This document shows, piece after piece, positions 49,501 through 64,000 of a stretch of DNA of 64,000 nucleotides. This DNA comes from Pipra filicauda (taxonomy: Eukaryota; Chordata; Aves; Passeriformes; Pipridae). Position numbers and translations under genes: made by a program. The stretch spans positions 6,448,001 through 6,512,000 of the forward strand of contig NW_024104421.1 in the NCBI RefSeq assembly GCF_003945595.2. The letters are read 5' to 3'. The notes beneath the pieces are model-generated. The model was not told where the DNA came from. It did no database searches and saw nothing but the letters and a program-made list of their open reading frames with translations. The first letter of the stretch is position 1; each line of letters begins with the position of its first letter.

Positions 49501-52500
49501 AGATGGGCTGTGGGCTGTGCTGCTTTGCTGTCTCTGCTGGTTGGGTTATACTGAAAGTTCCTCACAGGTACCTGTTTAAAATTGCCTACTTATGTGCAGA
49601 CCATATGTTTGCCATAGTGAAAATAGAAAGTGAAGGACATCTTGGAGGGTAACTGTTGCCCAACATTAGTAATAACCAAAGCGAAACTGTACAAAAAGTC
49701 GAATCTAAAAAAAATGCTCAATAGACAAGTAATGAATGCTTTTAAGAGCTGTAATTAAACTTAATTTAAGAGAATTTGCAGCTGTTTTTGTGACCAGAAG
49801 ATCTCTCCATATACCTTTGTCATGATTTTATAATTTACCTGTTTTAAACACCATTATTCCCAAATCAATAATTTGGTTATGGTACATGGTTTCAGACAGG
49901 GTAAGGACCCTGCTGTGCTTGGCAGTTCTCAGCTGCTCCAGAAACAACCTCAACTAAAACTTATTCATAAACTTCAGAAAGTCATATATGAACATTCTAG
50001 CAAATTTTTTTGTCTAAAATTAAGCACTAAACTACTTAGCATTCCCCATCCTTAATCCTACTACCTTTGTCAGTTTGCTTATAAATCTTGAAACAACTTT
50101 ATGAACTTTCTTTTTGGAAAGAGAAAAATCTCAAATGTATTTTTTCACTTCCTGTATAGAGCCTTGCAAACCCAAAACTTTTGTCTCACTCATCCAAATT
50201 TACTACATAAGCTTTATTTTTGTACTGACCCTAACAGACATGGTAAACTGAACCACTTTCTGATCAAAGAAGCACAATGTGCCTCACGAGATTTAAAAAG
50301 AGAAACTAGGAAACCTATATGCTTTTCCTCTTTTTAATGCATTATCTTTATCCTCAGCCAAATACTAGAACAGGCTGCATTACCACTTACTTACCATTTA
50401 CTTATTCTCAAACATCCCCATTTCCCAGTATTGAAAGAACAGAAGGTATCACAGTTCATGTGCAGCAGGTTCATGACAAATTTGCTAGAATGTCTGAAAC
50501 TTAAATTGTGTTTGAAGTCCATGTGTATTTACATGGGAGTTTAAGTAATATTGACTCTGCTTAGTACAAGGCAAATTGCATCAGACTCACTATCTGGAGC
50601 ACTAAACCAGTCCACTGATGCAGAGCAACAAACACCCTTCACCTCTGAAGACTACAAGGCAGCAAGAAGAGATCCTCCCAGAAAAAGTGTAAGAGTTCTG
50701 TTCTCTTAAGCTCTCTGCTGTACCTGTACCTGAAAATAGCTATGAAACTGTGTTACTATGTTCAATTCTAAACAGATTGTTCAGAAGTATGGAATATGAA
50801 TTTATTAAATGACTCCAGCAGGAGTAGCTAGAAAAGACATTTTTCTTCTTATCAGATATAATTGTATTATTTCTGAATGTCATCTTTTGGATGTTTGATC
50901 TTCTTTGCAAAGGTGATGCAATGTCAGTGTGCTATCATTGACCTAAATTGATTTTGCCTTTGCAATACCTACCCTGGAGATAATGAAAGAAAGAATTAAT
51001 ACACTTCTGTGCAGGATGTAGGTAAGGAATTGTCCTGTATTTTTCCACAATCCTTACATTCTTTTATCCTGTGCTGTTTTACAGCCTGTGTGGATAACTG
51101 AGACATCCCTTGTGTCAGGTCTTAGAAGCATAAGTAAGATTCTTGATGAAAAAGAAGCGGTGATGTTGCCACTTTTCACTTTCCTTTCTGTCTCAGCATA
51201 GAGTCCCCATGACTCTCTTACTCCTGTATGTGGGAGTATGAGAAGTGGGAAGATATCCATGTTTTTTTGACCTAATTGTGCTGTCATTCTCCACTGACCA
51301 CCCAGCTGACAATAGTGGTCAGCCTGGATCATGTTAGCTGATATTATGAGACAGAGTGTTGGATACAGTTGGACAGTGTTTTGATAAATATTTCCTTGCC
51401 ATCTACTCCCACAGTGGCCATCCTTACCATACAGTTAAACCAATACAGTTTTCAACTTTCTGTTGCACTGGACAGTCACCAAGGCAAGAGTTTTCAAACA
51501 CAGCAGACCCACCGCAGTACCCTCTATTAAAAGAAAATCAAAAATCATTATCTGCTCTTCCAAACATTTGAGAAACTGATATGAAAATATAGGGAATATA
51601 CTAATAGACCCATATCTTATGTAGAAACCAGAATAAGTTACCTTCTGAGTTTATTCCTATTTATCAAAACATTAATAATTTAGACCATTTTCTGGAATAA
51701 GTCTCTTCGCAGGACAATGTCACCCATCTCCAATTAGTTATTGAGATTTTTACTACTTGGGTTACTAAAAGGCTCTTTATTTAGATGCAAAACCATAATC
51801 TACTAAGATTTGAAATGCTTCTAACATATGGTAGGGTAAAGGAGAAAGCACAAAATTCCTTAAATTACATGGTCTGATATATGCAAACCTTAGACAAGTA
51901 GGAAGACAATAAATACTGCTGTCAGTGGCATGGTGGGTTGGGCAGCATTTGCTTAGGGTGACAAGCATTGTTATGAGTGGATACAAAATTATTACAGATC
52001 TCTGTAAAGAGAAATGACATTTTTAAATGCTCATTTGCAAAGTGGTAAATGTACAGAAGTGGATAATTAAATTTCAAAGGCATTTTCCAACCACAACATT
52101 AGAAAGATTAAGAGGTTAAACATTAACCTAACGACAAATCCCTCCACTATGTCTTTTTACAAACAAGAGTGTCTGCATTTTAATTATCCAGTGTTGTTCC
52201 GTGCTTCAGACATTCAATATGATCGCATTGCATATCACAGACTGAAACAAAAAGAAAACAAAACCCCACAAAAACCCACCCTAACACTTTAGAAACTTCG
52301 TGAAAGACATTCAGGACTTCATGTGTGGAGGACATTGATGTTATTTATGGATAACATGTTTAAAGTCTTAAAAAGTATTAAATTTAGAACTGAACCTCAT
52401 TTACACTAAGAAACAAGAGAAAATGTCACCTTAGTGATTTGCCTACAGCCTGAAAGGGCACCACCAACCCTCAGAGATTTTTCTTGTTTACTCTGACTGG

Positions 52501-55500
52501 ATCTGCAGCAGGGAGCAGTATATGCCTTAGCATGTGCTACTGCTTTAACTTCTAATATGAAAACCTCTGAAAATCACTATCTTGGACATCATTCCAGCTC
52601 AACTCAAGGAGCCTGCTTAGAGATGGAAAGTCACTTGCCTGCTCTTTGACAAGCCCCCTCTAAGATGAAAGCACCTGGATTGGGATCACACAGCTGTTTT
52701 CTTCCTCACTGCCGATTTCTTTTTGTGTTTTTTGTAGAGTAAGAAGGGAAAAATAGCCCACTGAGAAGCAGTTATACCAAAGCATCTTAAGCCTGTTATA
52801 TCATGAACAGGAAAAAAAAATAAAAGGACAAGCAGACAATCTTTTTCTTTTTTTTTTTTCCTTTTTTTGTTCCAAACATTTCCTTTCAGATGTCTCTTTG
52901 AAGTCACAGGCTTATAGTGTGAGTGACTGAGAGCAAGGAGCTGTGAAATGCGCCTTTGAGCCATAGATTTCTCAAAGAGTATCACAAGGAGTATATGACT
53001 GGGGTACATGACATCTGCAAATCAGCGTGGTGTTACTGAGGCTTTGTTCAGCCTCAAACTCTGAGAGCTGCAGAGAACCATAAACTTTAGCAGGGCAAAA
53101 TCACCTCCCATCTTGGGTCTACCTTCCCACTTGGGTTTTCTCACTTCCACTGTATGCAGTGATTGTGTTGTAACTAGCTGATGAAGAAATTATTGAACAC
53201 ACACATAAATTCTGTATAAAATATTAATTGTTTAGGTAATGTTACCGTCTTCTATTCCGGCTATTGCTCTGTTACTACTGGATACTTTTGTATTGATAAA
53301 AATATGCTGCCACTTCTCTGTTGTTGTAAGGTTGTCCCTTCAAACCACTCTCACAAACTACTGTCTCATACTGTCTAGAACAATTCCTGCTCAGATGGAT
53401 CTGATTCACTTCATAATCAAACACAGAGTTTAGCAGAATACTTCAGTCTTGATTAGTTATGTCTCCTGATTTTCCAGTTTTGAGTCTTCTGCATTTCTCA
53501 TCCAAAGCAATATTCATTACTTCTCTTACATAAGGGCTATTGTATAGAAGATACTGTGCCCCACTGATAATTCTCAAACATGGAGCAAAAATTGTCTCTC
53601 ATCATTTCGGAACAGTCAGTGACGATGTATCAGTTTCTTACAAACTTCAGAGAAAAGGTGTTGAAGGTTAGGACTATTTCTGTAAGTTGTCTGGTAGAGT
53701 CAGTGATCAGCCTCACCCAATATTCATTTCTAGTGGTAGGGCAGCACCATAGTGTGCCATTACAGCATCGCTTCCTGCCAGACCCCTCAGGAGATTTATT
53801 TGAGACTGCAGGAATCCTTTTTGTCTTCCTGCAGTTTAAAGTGCTCAGAGAAATGGGAGCTGAGCATTGCCAGCAAAGGGAATAACTGTTAGACAACAAG
53901 ATGAGAAAAACAATACAGTGTGACCTAAGGAAAAAGGATAGCCAGAAGACTGCTCTGAATAGCAGAGATTTGGTGAACAAGATGAGAGAGACCAGAGAGG
54001 CTGAAGGATAACAGGTGTTACACTAGGCAGTAAGGTAAAATGAAAAGGGAAATCAATAAGTGGGAAGAGTGACGTGGTTCTGTCCCAAACCTGTAGGTTA
54101 CAGATCAGGTCTGAAAACAAAGCTGCTGCAAATATCTGAGGAAAAAGTGTCGCTTTTAGGGAGAGAAGATGCTAAAGCAGCACTTAGTAAGACAGCCAAG
54201 AGCAGGGGAAAGACAACTCGAATCCCTGCAACGTGACTTCATGGAGAGCTGAGGCTGTTTCACAGCACTGAACTGTGCCTCAGCCAGTTCAGATGAGACC
54301 CCTCACTCCAGGGGTCCCCCAAGTTCAGTCACAGTTTCCTTTTGCTGTTTACTTTATGTAATTTTTTTCCATTATGTTTTTGAACATCATACTCATCCCC
54401 AGGGATGACGAGCACAAATATAGAAACCCTATGATAAATGCCAGCTTCACCCAGAGATAAAAATCTGAATCCCACTTGTTTATCAAAATCTCATACCTTT
54501 TGGAGGCAGACCCTTTGTGGAATGCGTTGTTAATGGTCCCAGACCCAAGGTCATGGTTTTGGTGCAGAACTCAACAAGAAAAGAATGATAGGAAAAGGTG
54601 GAAATAAGTTCATGTCCGCAGTATATATAATAGCACAGAAAACAACAAAATCAATATACTGGGGGAAAAATCATCTCTATACAAATATTAGATACTGGAA
54701 TTCTTGATTACAAAAAGAAAAGGATACATTTTTAAAAAAAATCATTTCTATTCTCTTCTTTAAAGGGATTATGGAAGCCAAGTCTCAGTGAATGGCAATA
54801 GATTTAAGAAATTAAATGTTTGAATGACCATCAGAGGTTAAATTTCAGAACTTCAAGTCACATCAGTGTTTCCACAATACCGTTCAATGAGCAAGGCATA
54901 AAGAAATGCTGGTCAGTCTCTCTGTGGGCTGTAAGGGGAAATACAGACAGGTACTGAAATTGGGGTCAGTGAGGAATTTCTACTGAAAACAGGCATTAAG
55001 GGGCGACAATTTGAAGATCCAGGTGAATGCTCTCCCAGAACTCTTTCTCTTGTAGCTACTCTTGCTTTCTTCTCATTAACTTCTTTTTCATTCACACCTC
55101 ACTCTTGTCCCCATTTCCTCCCTCTTATTTTCACCCATTTATTCTTTTCTCTTGCCCCACACATCCTTATATGTCTTTCTTTTGGCATGTATTTGTGCTC
55201 ATCAAACAGGTTTGTGCTGTATGGAGGCACGTTGCAATGCAGCAATCACTGCTGAGTGATTCTGTTGTTGTTGCATGGCACAGTGGGAGGGATTTATTCT
55301 CAGACAGGACACTTCAGGGACTCAGAAGATTGATGGAGGAGATTGTTCCCTAGGTACGTTAGTAGACAGTATTCCTATCTAGATTTAATTTTACTTTCCA
55401 TACGTTTGCTTTACCATGAAGTCCCAAATTAAGGAGTTGTTATGTAAAGATGGATTTAGATTCAGAGTAGTGGACCATGTAGGTGACACTGCAGAGGAAC

Positions 55501-58500
55501 AATGTAAAGTGGAACTTCAGAAAACAAAATATATTAGTTAGTAATGTTTTTCTCCCTAAACATTATTGCTGTGGAAAGGTCATCTCAGATGTAGAAGCAG
55601 AAACAGCAAACTTGCAGACAATAACAGACAAGCCTGCCAAAGGTAGGGAGAGAGTAATGTACACCATAATTGTGGAATTTCAGAACATTAATAAAAAGAT
55701 TTTGAGGTCCTCAACACCAGAAATGGGAGAAGAACTGGCTTCCTGCAAATTGAGTCATTCTAGAAACAGTTGTGCTGAAGCTGATGTGGTGCTTCTGCCA
55801 TGACATGTAAGAGGTTCTGATGTGGTAAAATATAACGTCACAGTCTCTGAATTTCGAAATCAACCTGTTTGCTTCTTTTAATTAAAAACTCACTTTTGAC
55901 TTAGAATAAAATGTATAAGAGACATCAAGTGTATTCATCACAATCATTCTGTGGAAGTTTTGTATCACGTAGACTTCATTGCTAAAGTGACAAGATTGGT
56001 TGGCAAAGTGCAGAACTGTGCATAAAATAATGGTCTGCTATTCTCTATCCCATGCTAGTTAAAGCTCCTCAGGCTTTCAGTAGTTTTGGCTTCAAATAAT
56101 CTGGTTTAGCCCTTCTGAAACCTTACATTTCAAATGTTCCCAACATTTTATTTTTGCAGCTATTCAAGAGAGGTCAGAGTTTGGTGTGAGCAAACTTTGC
56201 AATGTCTCCTAAAAAATCAAAATTAGTAGACAGCTTTAGAGTATTTTCTTAGGAATTTTAGTCTTCCTGGCCCAGTGATGCTGAGTATTATTTTTACAGA
56301 AGTTACATGCTCAGAGACAAGTCCCCCAATTTCTAGTAATTAAGTTAACCTTTTTAAACCTTATATTATTTTTTAATGTAGGATAAGGGCTTCTTTTAAT
56401 GACATAGTGAATTATTCATATGCAAAGCTAAGGTTGTTTTCCTTTTTAAGGTTAGTTGCAGCATGTTGAGACCAATATCTGGACCCACACACTAGAGCCA
56501 GATTTAGACACAGATTTCTTAAACCTGTAATGGAGTTGAAAAGTAGTTAGTCTGCAGCTATAATCTATGTAATTAAAGTAGGTATCAGTCATTCAGTGAA
56601 ACACAGCACAGTCAGAGACTTAGAAAACATACAATAATGTAGTATCTATAAAAAACTGATAAATAAATATTTCCTTTCTTTGGCAAGGAAAATGAAATCT
56701 TTGAGGTTCTCTGTTCACAAAAGGGAAGATGTTCATACAGACCCACAGTAAACATTCATAGCTGTGATCGTTATATATTTATAATTAGCTGTAGAAAACA
56801 CTTAATTTGAAATTTTAAATGTTTTTATAAATATTTTGTTCCATTCCAATATTTGCTTCCATCTTTTCCATCTTTCACAAACTTTTCTCAGACTGCAGAA
56901 TGAGCTTGGAAATATAGATTCTGAATTGGGAATTGAGGTGTCACTCCTTTCTGGTACAAATTCTTCCAGTATTTCACTATCACTGCCTCAAATGCAGCCT
57001 ACAGTAATACAGGCATAAAAAAGATTTAGCTGCCCTCTCAGAAACAAGTTTGAACTTCTGTTCAATATATGCTTAGATGCTTGTAAAGAATTTGAGTAAT
57101 TTCCTTTTATATCCAAGTCGGCGTTCTTCTCTATGCTTTTAATCTACATCTTTGGTAAGCTGTTAAGTAAGATGGAAGATGTGTAAAAATCCCCAAAATT
57201 AATTGACACAGAAGCAGAACAGACTAGATTTTCAGGCTCTTGAGAACTTCCTGGGAGATTGACCATGATGGGTTTAAAAGAATTTTAAAAGCATTTGCTG
57301 AGTGAAGAAACTGTGTACTGTCCAAAATCGATTAGAGTATCATCCAAACATATCACCAGTGAATCTGATCATAATTGATCATAAGTGAGTGAATAAGAAA
57401 ATCCCTGGTAAAAGCAACGAACTGACACCATTTACAACCAAGGGAAAAGGAAAGATTTTCTTTAACTTCAGTAAGAGTCTCTTTGGGCCCTCAGTATGTT
57501 GATATTCCTGTCAGAGGCCCTATTGAAGGCTGCAAAATCTCTGAAGAACTGAGAGAGCCTTCATGGGTTTATTCAAGGTCCCAAAAGGACCTCCATGACT
57601 TGGAGGGATTTGCAGAGATTCACTGAAATGTCACAGCATCTTTTCTGGACTCACTGTCAGGCTGAGGGGGTTAATCAGTGGTTCTTTGAGAGGCCTTCCC
57701 TGTACTGTGTTGTAGTTCTCTGTTATTTTTTCATGACCAATATTCCTTCATGTCCTTGCAGAAAAATAATAATTAAAGCCAGGAAAAAAACAGAAAGAGT
57801 ATGAGTTTGGTTGTTGATTGCTTGAGGATTTTTGTTGTTTTGTTTTGGGAAGATTGTTTGTTTGCTTCTTTTTGGGGGGGATTTTTTTGAGTTCTACCTA
57901 CACATGTTCTAAATGAGACATGCATTACTCTTATGCACTGCCTTCAGGTAAGAATAAATTCTGGTTGGTTTCAGTCAGCCTTCCCTCTCCTCTTTCACTA
58001 GCTTCACCACTTGTCACTCAGGGACATTGAGGAGTTCTCATAAGGTTTTTCTCTTTAATAGCACAGGTGTGATGGCTGATATGAGGATAATGAAATCCTG
58101 TGCCTCCAATCCGTGCTGGGCTGCAGAGGGAGCACTTAACTCTCACCACGCTCTTCCTTTAGAGAATTTATCCTTGAATCTAATGATCTTCAATTCAACC
58201 TTAACAGAAACTTTAATAACTCTTATGCTGAGGTAACCTTTCTCATGGCTGAGGATAGGTTTAATTTTAGTCTGAGTTCTAGTAGGAGTATTTTATCTAA
58301 AACGCTTGAAGTAGGTAATTATAGCCAAACAAAAATTGTCTTGTTTCAGTTGACTGGTGTGAGAAGCTTCAGCCAACTTCCAGCAACAACAGTGCAGCAC
58401 AAGGAGGAAAAGAGAAGTGACTTACTGAAATCTGTTGCTTTCATCTCCTTTTTCTAGTTATCCTGTAACTTCTGCAAGTGGAAATCAGTATAGGTCCACT

Positions 58501-61500
58501 GATGAAATATGTTCATGGCATGACCCAGTCACTAGTTTTTTACCTTTTGATGACATCAAGCCACTCTTCTGACCCATTTACAACATACACTGAAACAACA
58601 GTTTGAGTTGGATCATGTCCAAAGCGATGACTCAATAATTGTGGCTGCAGGGGATAAGCTCAGGCCTAAACATGTTTCTGTGCAGTGGCTGCCCCAGTCT
58701 AACTGTGCCTTTTCATTCAGACTGCTTGCTGTAATAATATTTAGATGCAATGGTTTCAGATTTTCATCAAATTTATCTCTGCTCACTAATTATACTAAAA
58801 CATAAATTGCAATAAAATGTGTGGCTCCTCCACCTAGGAGATAAGTAAGTATCTAAATTTTCTGGAAATGTCTGTTTTATGTGGTAGCTGCCTATCTGTG
58901 CCTCTAGATGGAGATCCTCTCCATTTAACCCAACCCTCTAGAGAAAGCTGTGAGATGCTTCAATAAGAGCTCCATTTTGCTTTTCGTACTCCGTAGACTA
59001 AAATTTACTTTTTAGTCTGATTTCTGGATAAAAAAAATTCTTTTCATCTTAGTAACTAGACCCATTTCACAGTTTACCTGAAAAAAAAACCAGAAACAAA
59101 ACAAAACAAAAAAAAAAAAAGTTATTCTGTTCCAACTTTAAACAGTAAGAGCATCCTTAACTATTTTTTTAACCTGAAGTGTAGTGGTGAAACCCTCTGA
59201 CTTACAACTACCATTCTGCAAATTCCCTCTTGTATGTAAGTACCTCTGACAGGCTGAGGTGCACAGTAGTGCAGGTGGGACTCAGAAGGAATAATATGGA
59301 CCAAAGTTTTCAGTAATTTTTATCATATGGGCAACTATATCATATAGTTCTATCAAAATGGAGAGGAAAACCTTGCCATAACTTAACCAAATGACTTGGC
59401 TATTTTCTTGCTGATTTTTGGCCAAGGGTGTTTTATAGATAACCGTAACAAGAGTAGGAGGCATGTGAGTGAAAGTATCTTCTCTACTCCATGAGGAAAA
59501 AATTCCTTTTTGTGGATCAAACCCAGTTAGATTAAACTATGCCTATTAAATATAATTTTCAGGTTTTCCCAATGCATTAAGAAGCAGAATTTAGCTTGCA
59601 ATGATATCAGATGCTATAAAGACAGAATGCAAATTCTCTCTTAAATACACAGGTCCTGAAACACAAAGGCATATCTGCAGCCAAAACTATACTTACAGGA
59701 AGATAATAAATTAAGTGCCCTAGTAGCAATGGATGACTATCAGCACAACAACAGTAACAGAAATAGCAACAGTACCAATATATTAGAAATAATTATCCAG
59801 ATCTTTGACGAAAAACTGCTTTGTTGTTGTTGTTATTATTTCCTGAAACCAGAGAGATTATTAGACTATAAGAACAGCAGTAAGCAAGATGTAGTAAATA
59901 GCTGTACAAATCCTCAGACCCTAACAATAGCACTGAGGCAGCAGTGTTGATGCCAGCACTGACACCCACTCATGTACAGTCCCCTGCTGCTTTTGGGAGA
60001 GTATTTTTATTTCTGATTTATTTCAATTGCTGTTAGAGGCACAGTGTTAGTTTGCTTTTTTAATGTTCTTGACTCTGATCTATTTATTGTTTCAAGATAC
60101 GTACAGAAATTTTTTATTTTGCTCTTACATATCCTTCACAATGAGATGGGAAAAAGTAGATCCAGGCAGGCCCACAGGATATCTTTTTTTGTAGGAAATC
60201 TGTTGATTAAGATAAACAAAAGTGCATGAAAATAAAGAGAATGGACTATACTGAGACACCAACAATTTGCAAAGATGTTTCTAGTTTCAAAGGATTGCAG
60301 AAAGTAATCCGTGTGGTGAAGATTTTAGTCTTCAGGTGTTTGGAAATTTTCTGAAATATATTTTTATCAAGAGCCTAGATTCTATCTATATTCTCTCTTA
60401 AAGTCCATAACAAATTCTGACTGATGGATTTAGGATATTTTTCACAGGCTTAGGGATTTTGTTTCTCTCTTTTCACTTTCACACTGTGGGTTTAAATGAT
60501 GGCAGGAAGAAATTTAGAATCAAAACCAGTGCAGTTCAGGATAAAAATCAGTTCAGGAAAAAAGATCCACTATTGCTAGAGCAGAAATCAAATCTATTTG
60601 ACATAGGTGTTGGCTGAAGAGGAACTAGATCAAAGAGGGGAAGTTAAAGTGTATCTTACTTTTGCTTGAGAGTTGGATGTTGAGAAGTGCTCACAGTGGA
60701 AAGACACAGAGATTCCTGGATAATCCCATTTAAATCACAAATATAACTTTCAGGTACAGATCATTAGTTGCCTCTTTCATGTCTTGACCTTCATATGATT
60801 TCAGAGAATTCAAAGAAGACATTAAATCCTTACCAAATTTAACTTGTCAATAAGGACAATACAGAGGAAGGATTTGTCTAACAAACTTTGACAGGCGTGG
60901 TGTATCAGCCACTTTATTCAATATGCACAACATTTCTATAGTCTCTTTTGTGACAGATGTTGGAGATATATTTTAAATTTAAAATCACAATTATTGGTAT
61001 AAGATTCACCTGCACCAAAGAGGTGCGTTCCTGTCAGGGTAAGTGGAAAGCACATCCAGCAGGATGTAGTATTTAAGTACCTGCTGTTTGAAGATCATGA
61101 TCCTAAGGGTGATATGTAGTCCTTGTCCCTCCTCCTTTACCTCCCATTTCTGCTGGCCTCCTCCTCAGTGCCTGCAACAGAATAGGATGAACAGCCTCAA
61201 TAGCAACATTTTTTTTCCTCACACCCACTGCAGTTCCCTTTTACAGTGAACCAGCTTAAAGACTTCACTCATCAGACCTGTTTCTCTGTTCAACACAACT
61301 GCTAGGGAGGTAAATGAAGGAAAACAAGGCATACTGTGGCCGCCAGCATGCTCTGAGAAGATTTACTTCAGCTTGTGGCAGCCTGGACTAGGTTTCTCCT
61401 AGTGGGTGGTATTGGGGGTCCAAGTCAACCCACACGTGCTCTGCTTCTTCCTGTCAACTGTTCACTGCAAAAAGACCCGGGATCACATCAGGCCAACAGT

Positions 61501-64000
61501 GTATGCACCATATCGTCTACCAAACCCCCCAGTTCTGCCCCAAACCATCACCTAGTCAAAAGATGGGAATGATTCTCAGTACTATTAATTCTTCAGAGGG
61601 AGAAACAACTGCACTGGAAATATTTCCCAAGTACATATCAAATATAAAACAGTGAATTATTTTATATGTGGCTTTCTTGGCTTTGAACATTTTCCATGTG
61701 ATGATTATGGTGTTTCCATTCCACAGAGTCATATATATTTTGAAATATATTTCAGAAAAGGAACTTGGTTGCTTTTCAGGTCACAAGAGACATTCCTTGC
61801 CTTTTCTGGGTATTCTCTGTTTAGCAAGAATGCACTTAGTATAGCAGGATAAATTATAGAAGCCCATGGGAGTCAGTGCCATATTGTGCAACTCACACAA
61901 ACACCCATGGGCTTGCAGAGGAGAGCTCTGTTTGTTCAAGAATAAGATCTGGTATTTCTCATGCAGGAGGTCATATTACCTTGAAGTGCCTCTGCCCCGT
62001 AACTCTGCCTGATGAATAACATCTGCTCCCATAACAACTGCCTCTCCAGCAGGAGAGATGGGCTCTGTGGCATGACAAAAACCAAAAGCAGTCCACAGGC
62101 AGTCCTCTACCAAGGCAGCAAGCGACCACAATAAGAAACAGAAGCCTCTCTACATGCCTGATTCAAGCCCTGCTGGAGCCAACAGGAAAGAGTCCAGAAG
62201 ATTTCAGGGTGTCTTGATTTAGGAAACATGCACACCGCTGTCTCTGCTCCAATAAGGGTGGTATTATCTGCAGCAACAATAAATGTCAGTTGAAACTGAA
62301 CGTTTCTCTGGTCCTTTGCCTTCTTGTCAAGATACACAGCACATGGGTCACTTTACAATGGCATTGATGCAAGCAAAGGAAGTTTTTACTGGAATTAGCA
62401 ATAGGAGATATGTTTTTCCATACCTAAGAAATCTGTAATTGTCAATGTAATTTGCAATCCAGAACTAGCAGCCTTCTTATGGCAGGAAAGTTTTGTGCAA
62501 CTAGAGATCACTGGGCAAGGGACTCCTCTGCTTTGCTTCCATTCACATTAACACACTGAATTCCTCCTATTACCAGCAAGTAAAATTAGACTTTAGCTTT
62601 CATCTCACTACCCCCATCCCAGATAACAAAATCAAGAGAACTTATATTGAATTACAAATATTTACAGTGCAAGTGGGTAAAAATTTCACCTGTAAAGACC
62701 TAGGAATAAAGTTAGCTGGGAGATGGTAATTTGGTTTCACAAGTTTCCAGTTTCTAAAACAAATTATTGTTTTTCAGTGGAATGAAATGAACTTCAGAAC
62801 ATTTTGTCAAAAATAAATTGAAGAGAAACGCTTGTTTTCTATCATAAAGCACAATTTTTTCAGCTCTGATCCTCTCTCACTTAATTCCATTTTGCTCCCC
62901 CACTCACTCTCTGTCACCAGAGGTAGCTGCAGAGCCCTGGATCACAAAGACTTTTCAGCTGCATTTGTTTTTAAATCAGTACATTTCTATGTGTTATTTT
63001 GTTTTTTTTCACTAAAAATGCATTCTGTTAAGAATGTTCATAAACAAATCTGGTTGGGAGAAGTTCTTAGCTTGTCCCAAAAATTGATATCTGACACATC
63101 TAACAGGATAACCAGCAGCTCATTTGTGAAACTCTGGGAGAAAAATACAGTGTGAAATGCTGAAACAACAGTCCTATATATTATAGGTGTCCTGTCTATT
63201 TTTTTGCACAGAGTATAAATTTTTTTTGTTACATTCCATTCAGCTTATTCTTACTGTACAAAGCACAGATTTAACTGAAGAATTCCTCTTCCCTGTTTTG
63301 TTCTCTTGACCCTGATCCCAAGGATTCTAGGGATATACCTGTGAACAGATAGCAGGGAAAAAAATGTATATGTAGCCTTATGTTCCTCTATTCACTTCAA
63401 CGTGGAATTGACAAAAAAATCTTAGCTGTTTTTGAAAGCAAAGGCAAATGCATGAGTCCCACATTCTGCCAGTTGTATTTCTTTATGTATAAATTACAAG
63501 ATTACAGACAGAAAAGAAAACCTTTACCCTGGTATAGCGTTTTGACTTTTCCATGGAGACAGACTTGCTTATTTTCCTGGGAGGTCAGAAGGGTTTTTGC
63601 CGCTATGCTGACATTTTGCATCATCTTCTTTCTTTTTCATCTCGAAAAAAAACCAGTAAAACAACCAAACCACAGTTCTGAAATGGCAGTAAAAATGCAT
63701 TGCTCCTTTGGAGTGACATGGACTGTGTATGTCTGTGCATCAGCAGGTTAGTCAGAGGGACCAGAAGAGAGTTCTTTAACCCTGGGTGTATAAAGGAGCC
63801 AACCTAAATGATTTTTTTGTCTTCCTTCAATTGTACCATCATATCTAGAAGCCCTTTTTTAAAAAAGTGATGCCTTATGGTTGAGGAAAGAAAGGAGAAT
63901 ACTTTAATTAGAAAAAAATCTAACTTCTCTGTCACATCTGGCCTTTATGCCTCAATAATCCCTTGAGCACAGCTCATAAGCAATGAGCACTCAGAGACGG
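46546..64000. other. Unique AT-rich non-coding sequence, no gene seen
   Basis: No gene, RNA or further transposon is recognised. Simple features are the CYATG array at 47506, T runs near 52837-52867, an A run near 59108-59120, a tandem pair of near-identical 10-mers at 57366-57385 and a GTT run near 59820. The longest frames (plus 63380-63751, 123 codons; minus 53630-53980, 116 codons; plus 55483-55803, 106 codons) have no domain that I can recognise. Confidence 0.5.
47506..47539 (+). repeat. Pentanucleotide microsatellite (CYATG)n
   Basis: Three CCATG units are followed by three CTATG units and a degenerate CCATC. The block change from C to T at the second position suggests that one mutated unit was later amplified by slippage. 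The Met/Pro/Cys-rich frame across it is an artefact. Confidence 0.9.

Noticed and set aside
55483..55803. 106-codon plus-strand frame with fairly protein-like composition
   Set aside because: The residue mix is less biased than in most frames here, but I recognise no family and see no supporting splice sites or promoter. An alignment to bird proteomes would settle it.
63380..63751. 123-codon plus-strand frame near the right edge
   Set aside because: Composition follows the base composition, no recognisable family, and no exon-like splice context that I could defend.

Overview
This window looks like non-coding DNA from a bird genome, probably a gene desert or the inside of a very long intron. 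The main evidence is a set of short, 5'-truncated CR1 LINE copies ending in the octamer tail ATTCTATG/ATTCTGTG, which is typical of avian genomes. There is also a solo LTR with ERVL-like ends, AT-rich unique sequence, and a low overall load of recognisable repeats (about 3 kb of 64 kb, near 5%, by my own tally). A crocodilian or turtle source cannot be strictly excluded, but the many short CR1 3' ends fit birds best. I see no bacterial or viral gene organisation: no operons, rRNA or CRISPR array, and no convincing tRNA.

Layout. 1-2460 is unique AT-rich sequence. 2461-2995 is a minus-strand CR1. 2996-7729 is unique sequence. 7730-8260 is a CpG-enriched block with a TATA-like site and an AATAAA, possibly part of an LTR. 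8261-16366 is unique sequence with an A28 run at 9362, a 216-bp A/CAAA-rich tract at 11425 and a T/G tract at 14402. 16367-16411 is a (TA)n microsatellite. About 16575-17110 is an ancient diverged CR1. 18173-19365 is a complete solo LTR flanked by the duplicated target CTCAT. 22823, 29777, 37401 and 46141 begin further CR1 fragments. 46546-64000 is unique apart from a CYATG pentamer microsatellite at 47506 and short homopolymers.

No protein-coding gene is called. The open frames are all short (the longest is 157 codons), none shows a recognisable domain, and the longer ones lie in repeats, low-complexity DNA or unremarkable AT-rich sequence. Exons smaller than these frames cannot be excluded without an alignment or RNA data.

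I did not find a clear new biological system. The points most worth a second look are the intact solo LTR with its internal hairpin, a perfect 14-bp hairpin at 33109-33139, a CR1 fragment whose far side carries a second, opposite CR1 tail (37401-37727), the candidate LTR-like block at 7730-8260, and several clusters of TAATTA-type sites that could be conserved enhancers.
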